A stretch of DNA of 64,000 bases from Acidobacteriota bacterium (GCA_013285705.1 JABDHA010000003.1:1-64000), one strand, 5' to 3'. Counted from the first letter of the stretch, positions 8,278-17,706 are shown. The notes: a model not told the origin generated them from the letters alone. A program made the numbers and translations.

Positions 8278-9282
8278 TTACGCAATTTCGAGCGAGGTTG
8301 CAGCTGAATAAGGTATTGGTCTGTCCGAATGTTGTTCGTTCTGTTCTAACGCTTCGCGGGATAGTCCATGCCGTTGCATCATTCCAATCAGGGTCGTTCT
8401 AGGCACTCCGAGCTGCGCGGCCGCTCCGCGCCGCCCTCCAACAACCCAGTTTGTTTCGCGGAGAGTCGCTAAGATGTGTGCGCACTGAGCATCACCGAGT
8501 GTTCGGGCAGAAGCTGACTCCGTGTTGTGTCGTCGAAGGTCTGACGAATGTAGCTTCAGGGTGTGGTCCGCGCTCAAAATCACTGCGCATTCCATGACGT
8601 TCTGTAACTCCCGGATATTGCCGGGCCAGTCATGGCTCATCAACTCCTCAATCACGTTGTCCGGAATGCAGTCGATCATCTTGCCTTGTTGTTTGGCGAA
8701 CTTTCGAACGAAGTGCTCAGCAAGCCGAGGAATGTCGTCCATCCGGTCTCGTAACGGGGGAAGTGTAATTAGGAATACATTCAGCCGGTAGAAAAGATCG
8801 GCGCGGAATTTCCGCTCTTGTACCATCTTCCAGAGGTCCTGGTTGGTAGCCGCAATAATACGCACGTCCACTCGCATAGCTCGGCCGTTACCTAAGCGTT
8901 CCACCTGTCTCTCTTGGAGAACGCGGAGAAGCTTTGGCTGCAATTCAAGGGGAAGATCTCCGACCTCGTCCAGAAAAAGAGTTCCGCTATCTGCGGTCTG
9001 GAATCGTCCTATTGTCTGGGTCACTGCTCCGGTGAATGCCCCTCGTTCGTGTCCGAAAAGTTCACTCTCCAGCAGAGTGGCGGGGATCGCTGCGCAGTTC
9101 ACGGCCACGAATCGTTTCTGACGGCGAGGGCCGGCGTCATGTATCGCTTGAGCGATCACCTCTTTGCCCGTACCTGTTTCGCCTTGAATCAGGACAGCCG
9201 AGTCTACCGGCGCAACCATGTCTATCTGGTCAAGCACAGTCCGGAATCTTGCACTGGATCCGATAAGTTCGAGAGTAGACAT
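8278..9282 (-). CDS. sigma-54-dependent activator (AAA+ and Fis domains only)
   Basis: Enhancer-binding protein that remodels sigma-54 RNA polymerase. ATG 9282 has AAAGGAG upstream. Domains: AAA+ from residue about 5 to 240 with Walker A GETGTGKE, the sigma-54 contact loop ELFGHERGAFTGA, Walker B GTLFLDEVGDL, and arginine-finger region FRADLFYRLNVF; then a Fis-type HTH (GRRGAAAQLGVPRTTLIGMM). At 334 residues it lacks any N-terminal receiver, GAF or PAS domain, so it is either controlled in trans like PspF or is a trimmed GAF-containing regulator. No clear sigma-54 promoter (GG-N10-GC) was identified nearby. Targets unknown. Confidence 0.88.
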   Translation of the reverse strand: MSTLELIGSSARFRTVLDQIDMVAPVDSAVLIQGETGTGKEVIAQAIHDAGPRRQKRFVAVNCAAIPATLLESELFGHERGAFTGAVTQTIGRFQTADSGTLFLDEVGDLPLELQPKLLRVLQERQVERLGNGRAMRVDVRIIAATNQDLWKMVQERKFRADLFYRLNVFLITLPPLRDRMDDIPRLAEHFVRKFAKQQGKMIDCIPDNVIEELMSHDWPGNIRELQNVMECAVILSADHTLKLHSSDLRRHNTESASARTLGDAQCAHILATLRETNWVVGGRRGAAAQLGVPRTTLIGMMQRHGLSREALEQNEQHSDRPIPYSAATSLEIA

Positions 9283-9528
9283 CGTTGAACTCCTTTAGGA
9301 ATCGCGTTGCGAAATGACGCTGATTCCTCATGCTCGTTGATGGCGGCAGCCTGGATCACACCGAACTGGCCGGCGGTGCTGATCTATGGAAAACGTGACC
9401 GGTGTTCCGATCGACTGTCCCCAATGATGAACGGACTTCATTTCGAGGACATCCCTAAATGGGGGGGCTGTGGCCATCTCAAACGATGGCAGTTGAAGAC
9501 AACCCTTTTAGGGGGGAATAGAACTACT

Positions 9529-9903
9529 CTAGTGTTCTCGAATATCAATTCGCTTTCGTCCGAAGAGGCGCGCATCGATCGACCGGACTCCAGGGCCAAG
9601 CACCGCTAGGGCGGCACCGAAAGTGGCAAGCACGATGCAATTACGGAGGTCACCCGTTCTCGACAACATAGACCATAATTCGACGACTATGACCAACACT
9701 CCAGCCATGGGTGTCCATAAACCGACGAGAAGGAGTATCCCGGTGGCGATCTCCAGGAATAGCCGTATGATTCCTGGCCACGAAGGTCCTTCGAGCAGTC
9801 CAGAGACTCCATCGTTGATCAAGAGAATGCCCGAAACGAGCCGCAGGAGTAAAAGACCCCTCCCCGGCCACCCGTTCGGGAACATCGAGAAAAGTCGTTG
9901 CAC
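9529..9903 (-). CDS. DoxX-family membrane protein
   Basis: A 124-residue integral membrane protein with four hydrophobic segments: LLLLRLVSGILLINDGVSGLL, IRLFLEIATGILLLVGLW, MAGVLVIVVELWSML, and CIVLATFGAALAVLGPG. The early RLVSG..L..DG pattern and the GLWTP turn fit small DoxX-like proteins. These are often reported near redox or stress genes, but biochemical function is not established for this subgroup. It lies alone between the sigma-54 activator and the response regulator, all minus strand, with an 86-bp gap to the latter. The family call is moderately secure; function is unknown. Confidence 0.72.
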   Translation of the reverse strand: MQRLFSMFPNGWPGRGLLLLRLVSGILLINDGVSGLLEGPSWPGIIRLFLEIATGILLLVGLWTPMAGVLVIVVELWSMLSRTGDLRNCIVLATFGAALAVLGPGVRSIDARLFGRKRIDIREH

Positions 9904-9989
9904 GGAAACCTCAACGACAAGCTTAGGTGTTCCTCAACTCCGGTCGAATCTCCAAATAATGGCGCCGTCATACCCCTCTTTCGAGGGGA

Positions 9990-10625
9990 TCACAGTTCGA
10001 TGATTCCGCGTTTCAGTGCAATCGTTACTGCGTGCGTTCGATCGTTAGCGCCTAATTTAGAAAGAATGCTTTTGACATGGCCTTTGACAGTCTCTTCCGT
10101 GATCGAGAGTTTGTCCGCAACGATTTTGTTTGCATTTCCCCCAGCAATCAGTTTGAGTACGTCGATTTCACGGGAAGTCAAAGAGTCGTCCGCAAGGTGG
10201 TTAGCGACTTGCGCGGCGACTTCGGCTGGAATTCTCTTTTGGCCTGCATGGACTGCACGAATTGTATCCAAGAGTTCTCTGCGCAGGAGGCTTTTTAGGA
10301 GATATGCGCGAGCCCCAACCTTGAGCGCTCGTGAAATCTGGACATCGCCCGCATAGGTTGTAAGGATAATGAAGCGCGCATCGGGGAACTCATTGCGGAT
10401 CGCGATCATGGCGTCGATGCCGTTCATATCAGGCATTTGCAAGTCCATGAGCACAACGTCCGGCCGGTGTTTTCGAAACTCCTCGATCGCTTCCTGCCCG
10501 CTGGACGCCTCCGCTACAAATTCCATATCGCGTTCATCTGCCGCCAGCGCTCGTACGCCTTGGCGAAGCACATGGTGATCATCGGCTAACAATATGCGTA
10601 TGGGTCTGGATGGTTTGTCCGTCAT
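9990..10625 (-). CDS. NarL/FixJ-family response regulator
   Basis: DNA-binding response regulator paired with the upstream propeller kinase. The chosen ATG 10625 (MTDKPSRPIR) overlaps the kinase stop as ATGA. Receiver domain residues 1-120: acidic pair ADDH, phosphoacceptor Asp in VVLMDLQMPD, Thr in IILTTYAG, Lys in AYLLKSL. C-terminal LuxR HTH: LTSREIDVLKLIAGG and ITEETVKGHVKSILSKL. It shares the tail pattern RTHAVTIALKRG with two other NarL-type regulators in this window (42333-42962 and 44490-45116), which have no kinase beside them. Translational coupling makes the cognate pairing here very likely. Confidence 0.93.
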   Translation of the reverse strand: MTDKPSRPIRILLADDHHVLRQGVRALAADERDMEFVAEASSGQEAIEEFRKHRPDVVLMDLQMPDMNGIDAMIAIRNEFPDARFIILTTYAGDVQISRALKVGARAYLLKSLLRRELLDTIRAVHAGQKRIPAEVAAQVANHLADDSLTSREIDVLKLIAGGNANKIVADKLSITEETVKGHVKSILSKLGANDRTHAVTIALKRGIIEL

Positions 10626-13600
10626 GGATTTCTTTTCCGTCTCCAAAATTGCCAGGAATAATCCTGCGGAAGAACCGTTTCGTACGCAATCGAAGCCGGA
10701 ACTCTCAACTCAATCTCGGTGCCCGCTCCCGGTTCACTCCACGCTTCCAATTCTCCACCAAGGCGCTCAGCGCGCTCGTGCATGCCTTTCAGACCCCAGT
10801 GCCCCGATCGTTCAGCGCGGACCCGCGCATCGGGATCGATGCCCTTCCCATCATCCCGGATTCGCAATCGAAACATGCTCTCGGTGTATGCCATTTCTGT
10901 CTCGATCAGGTGTCCCTGAGAATGGCTGAATGCATTTCGCAGGGCCTCGCGCGCAATGCGGAAAACTTCGATGTGCAGATTTGGGCGCATCGGACACGTC
11001 GAACCTTCAACTACGATTCGGAATTCCACTGGCTCTTTCGTATTGGCGCTCTTCGCAACCAATTCTTCACCAAGCGCTTTGATCTCTTCTGCCAGAGCTT
11101 TGGCGGCAGTTGTGGAGGAGCGTAAATCGTAAATCGCATCTCGTCCCTCTACAATTGCTTCGTCCGCTCCATCCAACGCCTGATCCAATGTGTGAATCGC
11201 CTCGGCGGCGCGATCTGGCAGAAGGTTGCGTGCTCTTTGAAACTGGAGCGTCAATCCCTGAAAGCTTTGCAGCAGCGTATCGTGCAGGTCGCGTGCGATA
11301 CGTTCCCGCTCCTCCATCCGCATACCAAGGCGCTCTTGGATATGTGCGCTGACCTGCCTCAGCCGGAGCGTGTAAGCTGTCCAAACGAGTGTGAGAGCAG
11401 CCACTGCGACTAGGAATTCGAACCAGATTGTCTGGAACCATGCGGGAGCAATGGCAAAGCTAAGGTTCGCACCAACCTTGTTCCAAATGCCATCGTTATT
11501 GCACGCGATGACGTGAAACTGATAACGGCCCGGAGGCAGTCGACTGTACAAAGCCTCTCTCTTTGTGCCGGGGTTCTGCCAATCTTTGTCGATGCCATCC
11601 AGCTTGTATCGAAATTGAACTTTCTCTGGAACCGACAGACTCAGTGCGCTGTAGTTGATTTGAACGTTCGCCGTACGCGCGGGGAGCCGCAGATCGGCCA
11701 GTTGCAAGTGGGGCGAGCCATCCGCCGATACTGATGTAATGGAAACTGGCGGCGGAATTGTGTTTCTCAAAATCTTTCGGGGATCGATCCACGCGACACC
11801 TTTTGTTGCAATGAACCAAATCCGTCCGTCCGTTCCCTGGATGACATGCGGATATGGTTCCGAACGCTTGCCTTTTCCCGGAAGGCCATCTGTTGAATCA
11901 AATTGCTCCCACTGAAATCGATAGGAGGGATTCTTTAGAGATTTCTCTATCTCGTGACGGGGAATGTGAACCACACCATCTACAGTGATGAACCAAACTC
12001 CTTCGTTCCCCGCATCAATAATTCCTGGAATGTGGCCAAAGTGATCCAAACCTGCTGGTTTTATCAGGGTAAAACGGCCATTGTCGAACAAAAGCAGTCC
12101 ATCCCCGCTGGTAATCCAAACTCCTGAGCCACGTCGGGCAAACGCACTTACATATTTAAGGAGGCCATTCGTTTGGGGGGAATAGGTCACGATGTTTCCT
12201 TTGTCCATGATGACGATGTCACCCGAGTAGGTTGACACCCAGATGCGGCCCGTATTATCGCAAAATGCGACGGCAGGCCATAGCTTGGCCACTTCCGGTG
12301 GAGTCGACAAAGCTTTCCATCGATGTCGATCAAGAGAGAGGAAGCCAAGGCCTTTAACAAATGCCCACAGGGTTCCTGAGTTGTCGCTCACGATCTGCAT
12401 ATCGCCCCCGATTCCACTCAGTCCATTCGGAGCACCTGCGACCCTCTGAAATCTGCCTCTTTCCCATCGCTGAAGACCGGAGCCGCCCAATAACCAAGTG
12501 ACGCCGGCGGGGTCGCGATAGGCTGAATAAACCTCGGCGTCTATTAGCGGCAGCTTCATCGAGTAGCCATCAATTCGTGCGACACTCCCAAAGTTAGCGC
12601 TAGCCCAAACGTCTCCTCCGTCAGCCGGAGCTAACCCGATTTCCATTGTCGAGGTCGGAAATATGACCGGAACGAGCCTGGTATCACGGAACTGATCCAA
12701 TCCATCGCGCGTCGCGACCCAGATACTTCCTTCCCGGTCTTCCAGAATGGACGTGCAGTTATCTGCGCTCAAGCCGTCCTTTGAAGTGAAGCTCTGGACC
12801 TCGTCCTCAGCCTCCTTAAGCGGTTCATTTTCGAGCCGCTGAGGATCGGGCAAGCGAAGCAGCCCGTGTGTCATCGCCGTAACCCAAAGGCTGCCATTGC
12901 GGTCGAAGAGCACTTCCATCGCATCAGTCCGGATTTCAAATTGATTATCGCTCGGGCATTTATCAGTAAATCGAAGGGCATTCACCTCGCATCGGGCCCT
13001 TGCAGTCGACATCGCGCTAACAGGCATGCTGATCACGCGGGTCGCCGAGCTATCGTCAGCCATCCATATCTTTCCGTCGGGCGCTTCTGCCATCGATATC
13101 GCTTGACCGGCATATGCGCCCGTCGGTTCAAATCGCTTTGATCCCTGTTTGAGATACATGACGGTATTGCCGACACCAGCCCAGAGAGTCCCGTGACTAT
13201 CCACAAACAACGCGGTGGAGCGAGTGTGTTGCATCTCCCGCGGAACATTCCATTGGCTGTCCACCCGCTCCCATTTCGTACCATTGAGACGAATCAAACC
13301 TGTCCCGGTGTTTGCCCACATCGTGCCTTCATGATCCTCGGCAATGGAAAGGATAGTAGTGTCCACTGGCAGACCGGCAGCCCTGGCGTAGTTCGTGACC
13401 TTGCCGTTCCGAAGGACACTTATCCGGCCTTCGCGGGCAAACCCGATCCACAAACCGCCATCGGGGGCAGCCAGAAGGCTTAACACAGCGCCTCCTTGAA
13501 GCTTGTCACCCGATCTTGAGAGATATCGTTCAAACCGAACTCCGTCGAAGCGGTAGAGACCATCATTGGTACCTATCCACAGAAATCCATCTGTGGTTTG

Positions 13601-13885
13601 TGCCAGTGCCCGCGGCTGACCAGGATACCCGTCCTTCTCGAGCCAGGAGCGGTGGGCAAACTGGTGTATATCGCGCTGCGGATCAAGCGCGAAAAGCGAA
13701 ACACTACATAGGCCCATCACCGCCCAAAGGCAGGCGCTGCGCAAGAGGAGCGCCCTCAGGCGGAGAATCCGAGTTCTGTCTCCCGTTGGCAATACCGTTC
13801 TTACCTCCAACTCGCGACTCGCTCGAACTACTTCCATCCGAGCCGCTTTACTCAACCTCCGGCGAGGGAAAGTCACTACGGCCAT
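10622..13885 (-). CDS. two-component propeller sensor histidine kinase
   Basis: Large membrane sensor. After a signal/anchor (LRLRALLLRSACLWAVMGLC) come many Reg_prop blades (GFLWIGTNDGLYRFDG, GGLWIGFAREG, GSIWVATRDGLDQF and others), a Y_Y_Y domain (VQFRYKLDGIDKDWQNPG), one TM helix (FLVAVAALTLVWTAYTLRL), a HisKA_3 phosphoacceptor (RERIARDLHDTLLQSFQGL) and a HATPase with DDGKGIDPD and GHWGLKGMHERA. Periplasmic propellers of this type are thought to sense glycans or other ligands. The start is uncertain: ATG 13885 lies inside the tail of an upstream kinase remnant and has no ribosome site, so the true start is probably 50-90 bp downstream. Coupled by ATGA to the NarL regulator. Confidence 0.9.
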   Translation of the reverse strand: MAVVTFPRRRLSKAARMEVVRASRELEVRTVLPTGDRTRILRLRALLLRSACLWAVMGLCSVSLFALDPQRDIHQFAHRSWLEKDGYPGQPRALAQTTDGFLWIGTNDGLYRFDGVRFERYLSRSGDKLQGGAVLSLLAAPDGGLWIGFAREGRISVLRNGKVTNYARAAGLPVDTTILSIAEDHEGTMWANTGTGLIRLNGTKWERVDSQWNVPREMQHTRSTALFVDSHGTLWAGVGNTVMYLKQGSKRFEPTGAYAGQAISMAEAPDGKIWMADDSSATRVISMPVSAMSTARARCEVNALRFTDKCPSDNQFEIRTDAMEVLFDRNGSLWVTAMTHGLLRLPDPQRLENEPLKEAEDEVQSFTSKDGLSADNCTSILEDREGSIWVATRDGLDQFRDTRLVPVIFPTSTMEIGLAPADGGDVWASANFGSVARIDGYSMKLPLIDAEVYSAYRDPAGVTWLLGGSGLQRWERGRFQRVAGAPNGLSGIGGDMQIVSDNSGTLWAFVKGLGFLSLDRHRWKALSTPPEVAKLWPAVAFCDNTGRIWVSTYSGDIVIMDKGNIVTYSPQTNGLLKYVSAFARRGSGVWITSGDGLLLFDNGRFTLIKPAGLDHFGHIPGIIDAGNEGVWFITVDGVVHIPRHEIEKSLKNPSYRFQWEQFDSTDGLPGKGKRSEPYPHVIQGTDGRIWFIATKGVAWIDPRKILRNTIPPPVSITSVSADGSPHLQLADLRLPARTANVQINYSALSLSVPEKVQFRYKLDGIDKDWQNPGTKREALYSRLPPGRYQFHVIACNNDGIWNKVGANLSFAIAPAWFQTIWFEFLVAVAALTLVWTAYTLRLRQVSAHIQERLGMRMEERERIARDLHDTLLQSFQGLTLQFQRARNLLPDRAAEAIHTLDQALDGADEAIVEGRDAIYDLRSSTTAAKALAEEIKALGEELVAKSANTKEPVEFRIVVEGSTCPMRPNLHIEVFRIAREALRNAFSHSQGHLIETEMAYTESMFRLRIRDDGKGIDPDARVRAERSGHWGLKGMHERAERLGGELEAWSEPGAGTEIELRVPASIAYETVLPQDYSWQFWRRKRNP

Positions 13886-14160
13886 CTTTTAGTGGCCCTG
13901 CTCCATCTTGGTGCGACAACTGTTTCGTAGGTAATAGAGGCAGGAACCTTCCACTCGATCCCAGTCCCCGCTCCAGATTCACTCCACACTTCCAATTCTC
14001 CACCAACGCGTTCTGCGCGCTCTCGCATACCATTCTGTCCCCAATGCCCCGTCCGTTCGGCGCGGATCCGCTCATGGGGATCGATGCCTTTCCCATCATC
14101 GCGGACTCGCAGCCGAAACTGAGTTTCTGTGTATGCCATTTCTGCTTCGATCAGGTGATA
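13876..14160 (-). pseudogene. C-terminal remnant of a second propeller-type histidine kinase
   Basis: The translation HLIEAEMAYTETQFRLRVRD and onward aligns closely with the last ~90 residues of the downstream kinase (HLIETEMAYTESMFRLRIRD), through DDGKGIDP, GHWGQNGMRERAERVGG and VPASITYETV, to its own stop. Homology ends abruptly at about 14157; nothing upstream encodes HisKA, TM or propeller parts. It keeps the N and G1 boxes of the HATPase fold but no phosphoacceptor His, so it cannot be a working kinase. Best read as the stump of a tandem paralogue removed by deletion. Confidence 0.82.
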
Positions 14161-14579
14161 TCAGTAAGGACAACACGAGTGTTGGCCTGATGTGTGTAGA
14201 CTGATTTGTCGGGCGGCGTCTGCGCGTCGGACTGCACCTGTGACGCGCTGCGGGACGAGCGCTGTTGTCCATATACAGAATGCCAGAACCAACGTCGACC
14301 TTCGCGAAATCATGGGCCCACTTGGCATGCACCTGCTGCACGACACTATGGACGAATGGATGAGCTGGTAAGTTGCCGTATAGCCGGCTAAACGGAAAGC
14401 TGACTCCGAACCTCCCAACAATTCCCTGTTTGCAGTGACTAGGTGAAGCGTTGTGGGCCCGCCCTTCACCACAGAAGCCTATCGCACTACTCTTGACGTT
14501 GGTGTGCTGACCCCGACACGTCGGATAGACAACGTCGCGGCTGCCATGCGAGGCGCAGCCGCGACATTGTGCGCGGAGA
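14161..14579. other. unassigned sequence between kinase remnant and Tat-exported protein
   Basis: Two overlapping minus-strand ORFs (14161-14472 and part of 14096-14605) exist. Fragments such as VQQVHAKWAHDFAKVDVG look protein-like, but they switch frames and I recognise no family. It probably represents decayed coding sequence lost together with the kinase paralogue. Confidence 0.35.
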
Positions 14580-16013
14580 CTATCTGCGGAAGCTGCCGTA
14601 GCCAAGCTGGAAGGGATTTCCGCTCAGGCCGGCGATAACATACCATCCGGTTGCGCCGATATGCAGGTTGGGGAAGTAGGAGAACCCGAAGCCGGTGTCC
14701 ATAAGGCTCGATGCTGCCTGCAAACCTTCTCCGCCTGGAATTACCACCCCATTCACCTTCTGTCCCGTACCGAGTTTCTTCTGCCCACTCTGCAGCTGAT
14801 TCAGGAAACCGACCGCGGTGCTAAGGTCCTCGAAGAGCTTGGGCAGGCTGTCGCCACCCACCTGGACGCGCGCCACCAACGCAGCAATGGTGTGCGCCGT
14901 GCCTTCCAGCCACACCGCATTGGGGTCGTCGCCGGAAGAAGGCGGAGTCGAGAGGCTGGCCGTGTCGAAGACCATGCCGCTAATCTTCTGGCTTCCAGTC
15001 AGGTTGCTGTTGCGTGCCGCCGGGGTGTCAGTGGACTGCAGGTTGGCCAGGGCCCAGTCGATCGAAGCCTTGAACTGATTATCCAGCAGCGCCAGGTACG
15101 ACCAGGTCTGGCAATCCTCGGGTACCGGACTGGGATTGATCGTGATCTGGTCTGCATTGGTGCCGGTAAAGAAGAATCCATCAGTGGAGTTGTACATGGC
15201 CTTCACAAAGGACAGTGCGTGGTCCGCAAGACTCTTCCAGCTTGTCCCGTTCGTCGCCGTTCCATGATTTGTCAGTTCATCGAGCATGGTGAAGAAGGCA
15301 AAGGTGTCGATGTTATGCTCGGTCGACTTGCCATTTCCTGACGGTACCGACTGGTTGAACTGGTTGATATTCGTGCCGAACGAGTAGCCTCCCGGCCCGA
15401 GCGTGTTAAATGTGTTGTTGACGATCCAATTGGCTATGCTGAGCGCCGCCGTGAGGTATTTGGCCTTACCCGTACGCAGGTAAAGCTGCGAAAGCGCCAT
15501 GCCCGCCCATGCCTGGTCTCCCACTGCGCTGGTGTAGAAGAAGAACGGAAAGGCAGCCGGCATAATGAATGCGCCGCTGGCGTCGGGCACGTTCACGTAG
15601 TAGGCCTGCGCAAAACGTCCGTCTGCAATGGGAAAGTTCGTCGTCTGGGCATGGATGAGGCCGTTGCCCAGCACCTCCGCGCGATTCATACTGTCCTCGT
15701 CGCCGCGGACCAGGTAGGCGTGGATGGTGACCGCATTGTCGTAGGTGAAGGCCACCGGCGAAAAAGGTGCGAACTCCTGGTCCGAGTAGCTTTGCGCGAG
15801 CCGGATCGTGTTGCCGGTCGCATAAGCGTCCATTATGGTGTTCAGAAACAGAACCGCATTATCGATGGACCCGGCATGGTCGCCGGCACTATCAAGTGGT
15901 GAAGCTGTGGTTGATGCGTGCGCTGGCGTAACAAAAGTTAGTGGAGCAACCGTTGCTGCCGCGGCAGCGCCAATGCCCATTCCAAAGAGATCTCTACGTG
16001 AAATACCCCTCAT
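14580..16013 (-). CDS. Tat-exported protein, probable alpha/alpha-barrel fold
   Basis: Exported protein of 477 residues. The N-terminus is a clear twin-arginine signal (SRRDLFGMGIGAAAAAT, cleavage near AHAS). The mature region has repeated helical blocks with aromatic and Trp-containing turns (AWAGMALSQLYLRTGKAKYL, AALSIANWIVNNTFN, WLEGTAHTIAALVARV), a pattern typical of six-hairpin glycosidase-like alpha/alpha barrels, and it ends GATGWYVIAGLSGNPFQLG. No catalytic motif can be assigned by eye, so glycoside hydrolase activity is only a possibility. Transcribed alone on the minus strand, with about 390 bp free upstream. Coding quality is high throughout. Confidence 0.7.
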   Translation of the reverse strand: MRGISRRDLFGMGIGAAAAATVAPLTFVTPAHASTTASPLDSAGDHAGSIDNAVLFLNTIMDAYATGNTIRLAQSYSDQEFAPFSPVAFTYDNAVTIHAYLVRGDEDSMNRAEVLGNGLIHAQTTNFPIADGRFAQAYYVNVPDASGAFIMPAAFPFFFYTSAVGDQAWAGMALSQLYLRTGKAKYLTAALSIANWIVNNTFNTLGPGGYSFGTNINQFNQSVPSGNGKSTEHNIDTFAFFTMLDELTNHGTATNGTSWKSLADHALSFVKAMYNSTDGFFFTGTNADQITINPSPVPEDCQTWSYLALLDNQFKASIDWALANLQSTDTPAARNSNLTGSQKISGMVFDTASLSTPPSSGDDPNAVWLEGTAHTIAALVARVQVGGDSLPKLFEDLSTAVGFLNQLQSGQKKLGTGQKVNGVVIPGGEGLQAASSLMDTGFGFSYFPNLHIGATGWYVIAGLSGNPFQLGYGSFRR

Positions 16014-16401
16014 TATTTGTCTCCATGTACTTTGATCGGAACAAGTACGGCGGGGATTTTACGCGCTGCTCGGCAGGGCCGCCAAGGTAGAAACGTAACT
16101 GTTATCGATCGGATTTTGATCACGTCGATTTACAAGATGTTCATGAAGGGTTGTGGACAAAAATGCGCCCTCCGGTCAGATAGGAGGCGGCATCGGATCA
16201 CTTTACCTTCATTGGCCAGCATGGAAGGGTGCGGGCGTCCTGATTCGCCCAAATCAATCAATGGCCAATCTTGCCGGCCGGATTAGTATCGGGAAACACC
16301 GTTCAGTTGAACGATTGAGTTGCTCTTTCTATGAGGCACGCGGACGCGAGGACTGTGCAATCACCTGACTGCCGGATTTTTGTACATTCGGACGGTCATC
16401 G
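16014..16401. other. intergenic region, nothing supported
   Basis: About 390 bases between the Tat-exported protein and immA. Two short plus-strand ORFs here have no ribosome site or recognisable product. It likely holds the promoter of the 14580-16013 gene, but no boxes are convincing. Confidence 0.4.
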
Positions 16402-16926
16402 TCAGCGAAGCAAGCCGAGGTTGGACAATCGATTGCTCATGGCCGCAGTACTTACATGAAACCGTTTGGCCAAAAAGGTGATCGCCTCCTCGTCATCCAG
16501 ATCGAGATCGTTCTTCTTAAGCTCCTGCTGCACTAAGCTCCGAGGCATCAAGAGTGCAGCCCCGAACTGGTTGGCCTCGACCTCTTCATGGTCCACTCCT
16601 CCGGAGGAGTATCCGTCCCGCCGAAAGGTCATGTGACGATCAATAAAGAGCTGGGACTTTTGGTTCTTTTTTACGTGCAATAGATAGTGACTGATTTCGT
16701 GGGCGATCGTGAATCGCTGCCGGACAAGAGCGTGGGTTGAGTTATATCCTATTGCTCCCCGATCCCCTTCGATCACGAGCATGCCCGCTACATTGTCCCC
16801 GAGAGCTTCGGATTGAATCGCGAGGTTAAGGCGGTGCGCAAGCACTTCGATCGCGATCGGAATGCGATAGGTGTCTGTTTCACGAAGAGTTTTTTCAGCT
16901 TTTTCTTCGAGTTTTTCTCTGATCAT
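16402..16926 (-). CDS. ImmA/IrrE-family metallopeptidase
   Basis: Zinc peptidase of the ImmA/IrrE (DUF955) family, which typically cleaves or inactivates a partner XRE repressor. Using ATG 16926 (MIREKLEEKAEKTLRE) gives 174 residues. The catalytic helix FTIAHEISHYLLH holds HExxH, and the downstream acidic ligand region is VDHEEVEANQFGAALLMP, a classical E..AN.FA..LLMP signature. The C-terminal part (LAKRFHVSTAAMSNRLSNLGLL) is the usual small winged-helix-like end. The start lies inside the end of the upstream XRE gene (overlap about 32 bp), so the two are an operon of repressor plus anti-repressor protease. Such pairs control mobile elements or act like toxin-antitoxin modules. Confidence 0.88.
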   Translation of the reverse strand: MIREKLEEKAEKTLRETDTYRIPIAIEVLAHRLNLAIQSEALGDNVAGMLVIEGDRGAIGYNSTHALVRQRFTIAHEISHYLLHVKKNQKSQLFIDRHMTFRRDGYSSGGVDHEEVEANQFGAALLMPRSLVQQELKKNDLDLDDEEAITFLAKRFHVSTAAMSNRLSNLGLLR

Positions 16927-17308
16927 GGGCTTTCCTGTCTGGGGAATCGATTTCGATCGTCGCTTTGAGCTTGCTGGCAAACCTGGTCAGAACCTTGATA
17001 GCGTCTGAATCATTATTCGCCGCCTCTCTAATCTGCTTAACCATCGCCGGGTCCAATGTGGCTTCCTTCGCTGCAGGCGAAAGTTCCTCTCGCCGAGGGA
17101 TCAACAGGCTTAAGTCGGTTGCGAGAGCCTCGGAAAACTGCCACAGCAGGTGCAGTGGAGCTCTCTGCCGGCCTGCTTCGATATTCACGACAGAGGCACG
17201 GCTGATTCCGAGTTGCTGCGCAAGTCGCTCCTGGCTAAGTCCTTGCGTTACTCTCGCTTGACGCAGCTTTCGTCCCACTTCTCCATACAGGTCATCGAAA
17301 TCTGCCAT
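16895..17308 (-). CDS. XRE-family HTH regulator paired with ImmA
   Basis: Predicted DNA-binding partner of the following ImmA peptidase. From ATG 17308 (MADFDDLYGEVGRKL) it has 137 residues: an N-terminal HTH_3 domain (LRQARVTQGLSQERLAQQLGISRASVVNIEAGRQ, residues about 13-47), then a helical tail (IPRREELSPAAKE, FASKLKATIE). The start lacks a strong ribosome site; the track start at 17380 adds 24 residues with no homology. A partial second copy of the gene start lies just upstream (17443-17706). A single HTH followed by a metalloprotease target region is the standard layout of ImmR-ImmA pairs. Confidence 0.82.
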   Translation of the reverse strand: MADFDDLYGEVGRKLRQARVTQGLSQERLAQQLGISRASVVNIEAGRQRAPLHLLWQFSEALATDLSLLIPRREELSPAAKEATLDPAMVKQIREAANNDSDAIKVLTRFASKLKATIEIDSPDRKAHDQRKTRRKS

Positions 17309-17442
17309 TGAGAGGAAGCTAATCCGGAATTTCAATGCGGTCAACAGAAAGAACCTCGTGATTATCTGGCAAAAACACATTGATTCGATTGCGCCTCATA
17401 TGGCGGCGATCTCGAGATGTCAACCAACAAATTTTCTTTCAA

Positions 17443-17706
17443 TCACCTGTCCGTTCTACCCAGATTCGGCACGCTTATAGATAGAAGGTTGATATCGAAA
17501 TGATTCACGTGCCAAGAATAGCGGACAGCAGAACCCCAACTGATTCTGAATTGCTGCGCAAGTCCCATTTGGCTAAGTCCTTGCGCGACTCTCACCTGAC
17601 GCAGTTTTCGTCCCACTTCTCCGCACAAGTTATCGAAATCTGCCACGGAAAGGAATCTAAAGTGGAATTCCGGTGGATTAACCGGCATCGCCTGATTATA
17701 TGGCAA
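17443..17706 (-). pseudogene. truncated duplicate of the XRE gene
   Basis: The middle of this ORF (VADFDNLCGEVGRKLRQVRV, QGLSQMGLAQQFRIS) repeats the first ~40 codons of the XRE gene at 16895-17308. The similarity also covers the upstream DNA (gattatctggcaaaaaca in one copy, gattatatggcaaacatg in the other), so the promoter was copied too. After the first HTH helices the frame runs into unrelated sequence and stops. The recognition helix is changed (ISWGSAV for ISRASVV) and the rest is missing, so it is a non-functional tandem duplicate. Confidence 0.72.

Noticed and set aside
14096-14605. 169-codon minus-strand ORF
   Set aside because: Overlaps both the kinase remnant and the Tat-protein end in wrong frames; composition is low-complexity although a short middle part looks protein-like.
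14661-15341. 226-codon plus-strand ORF
   Set aside because: Antisense to the Tat-exported protein, whose signal peptide and repeat pattern are clear.
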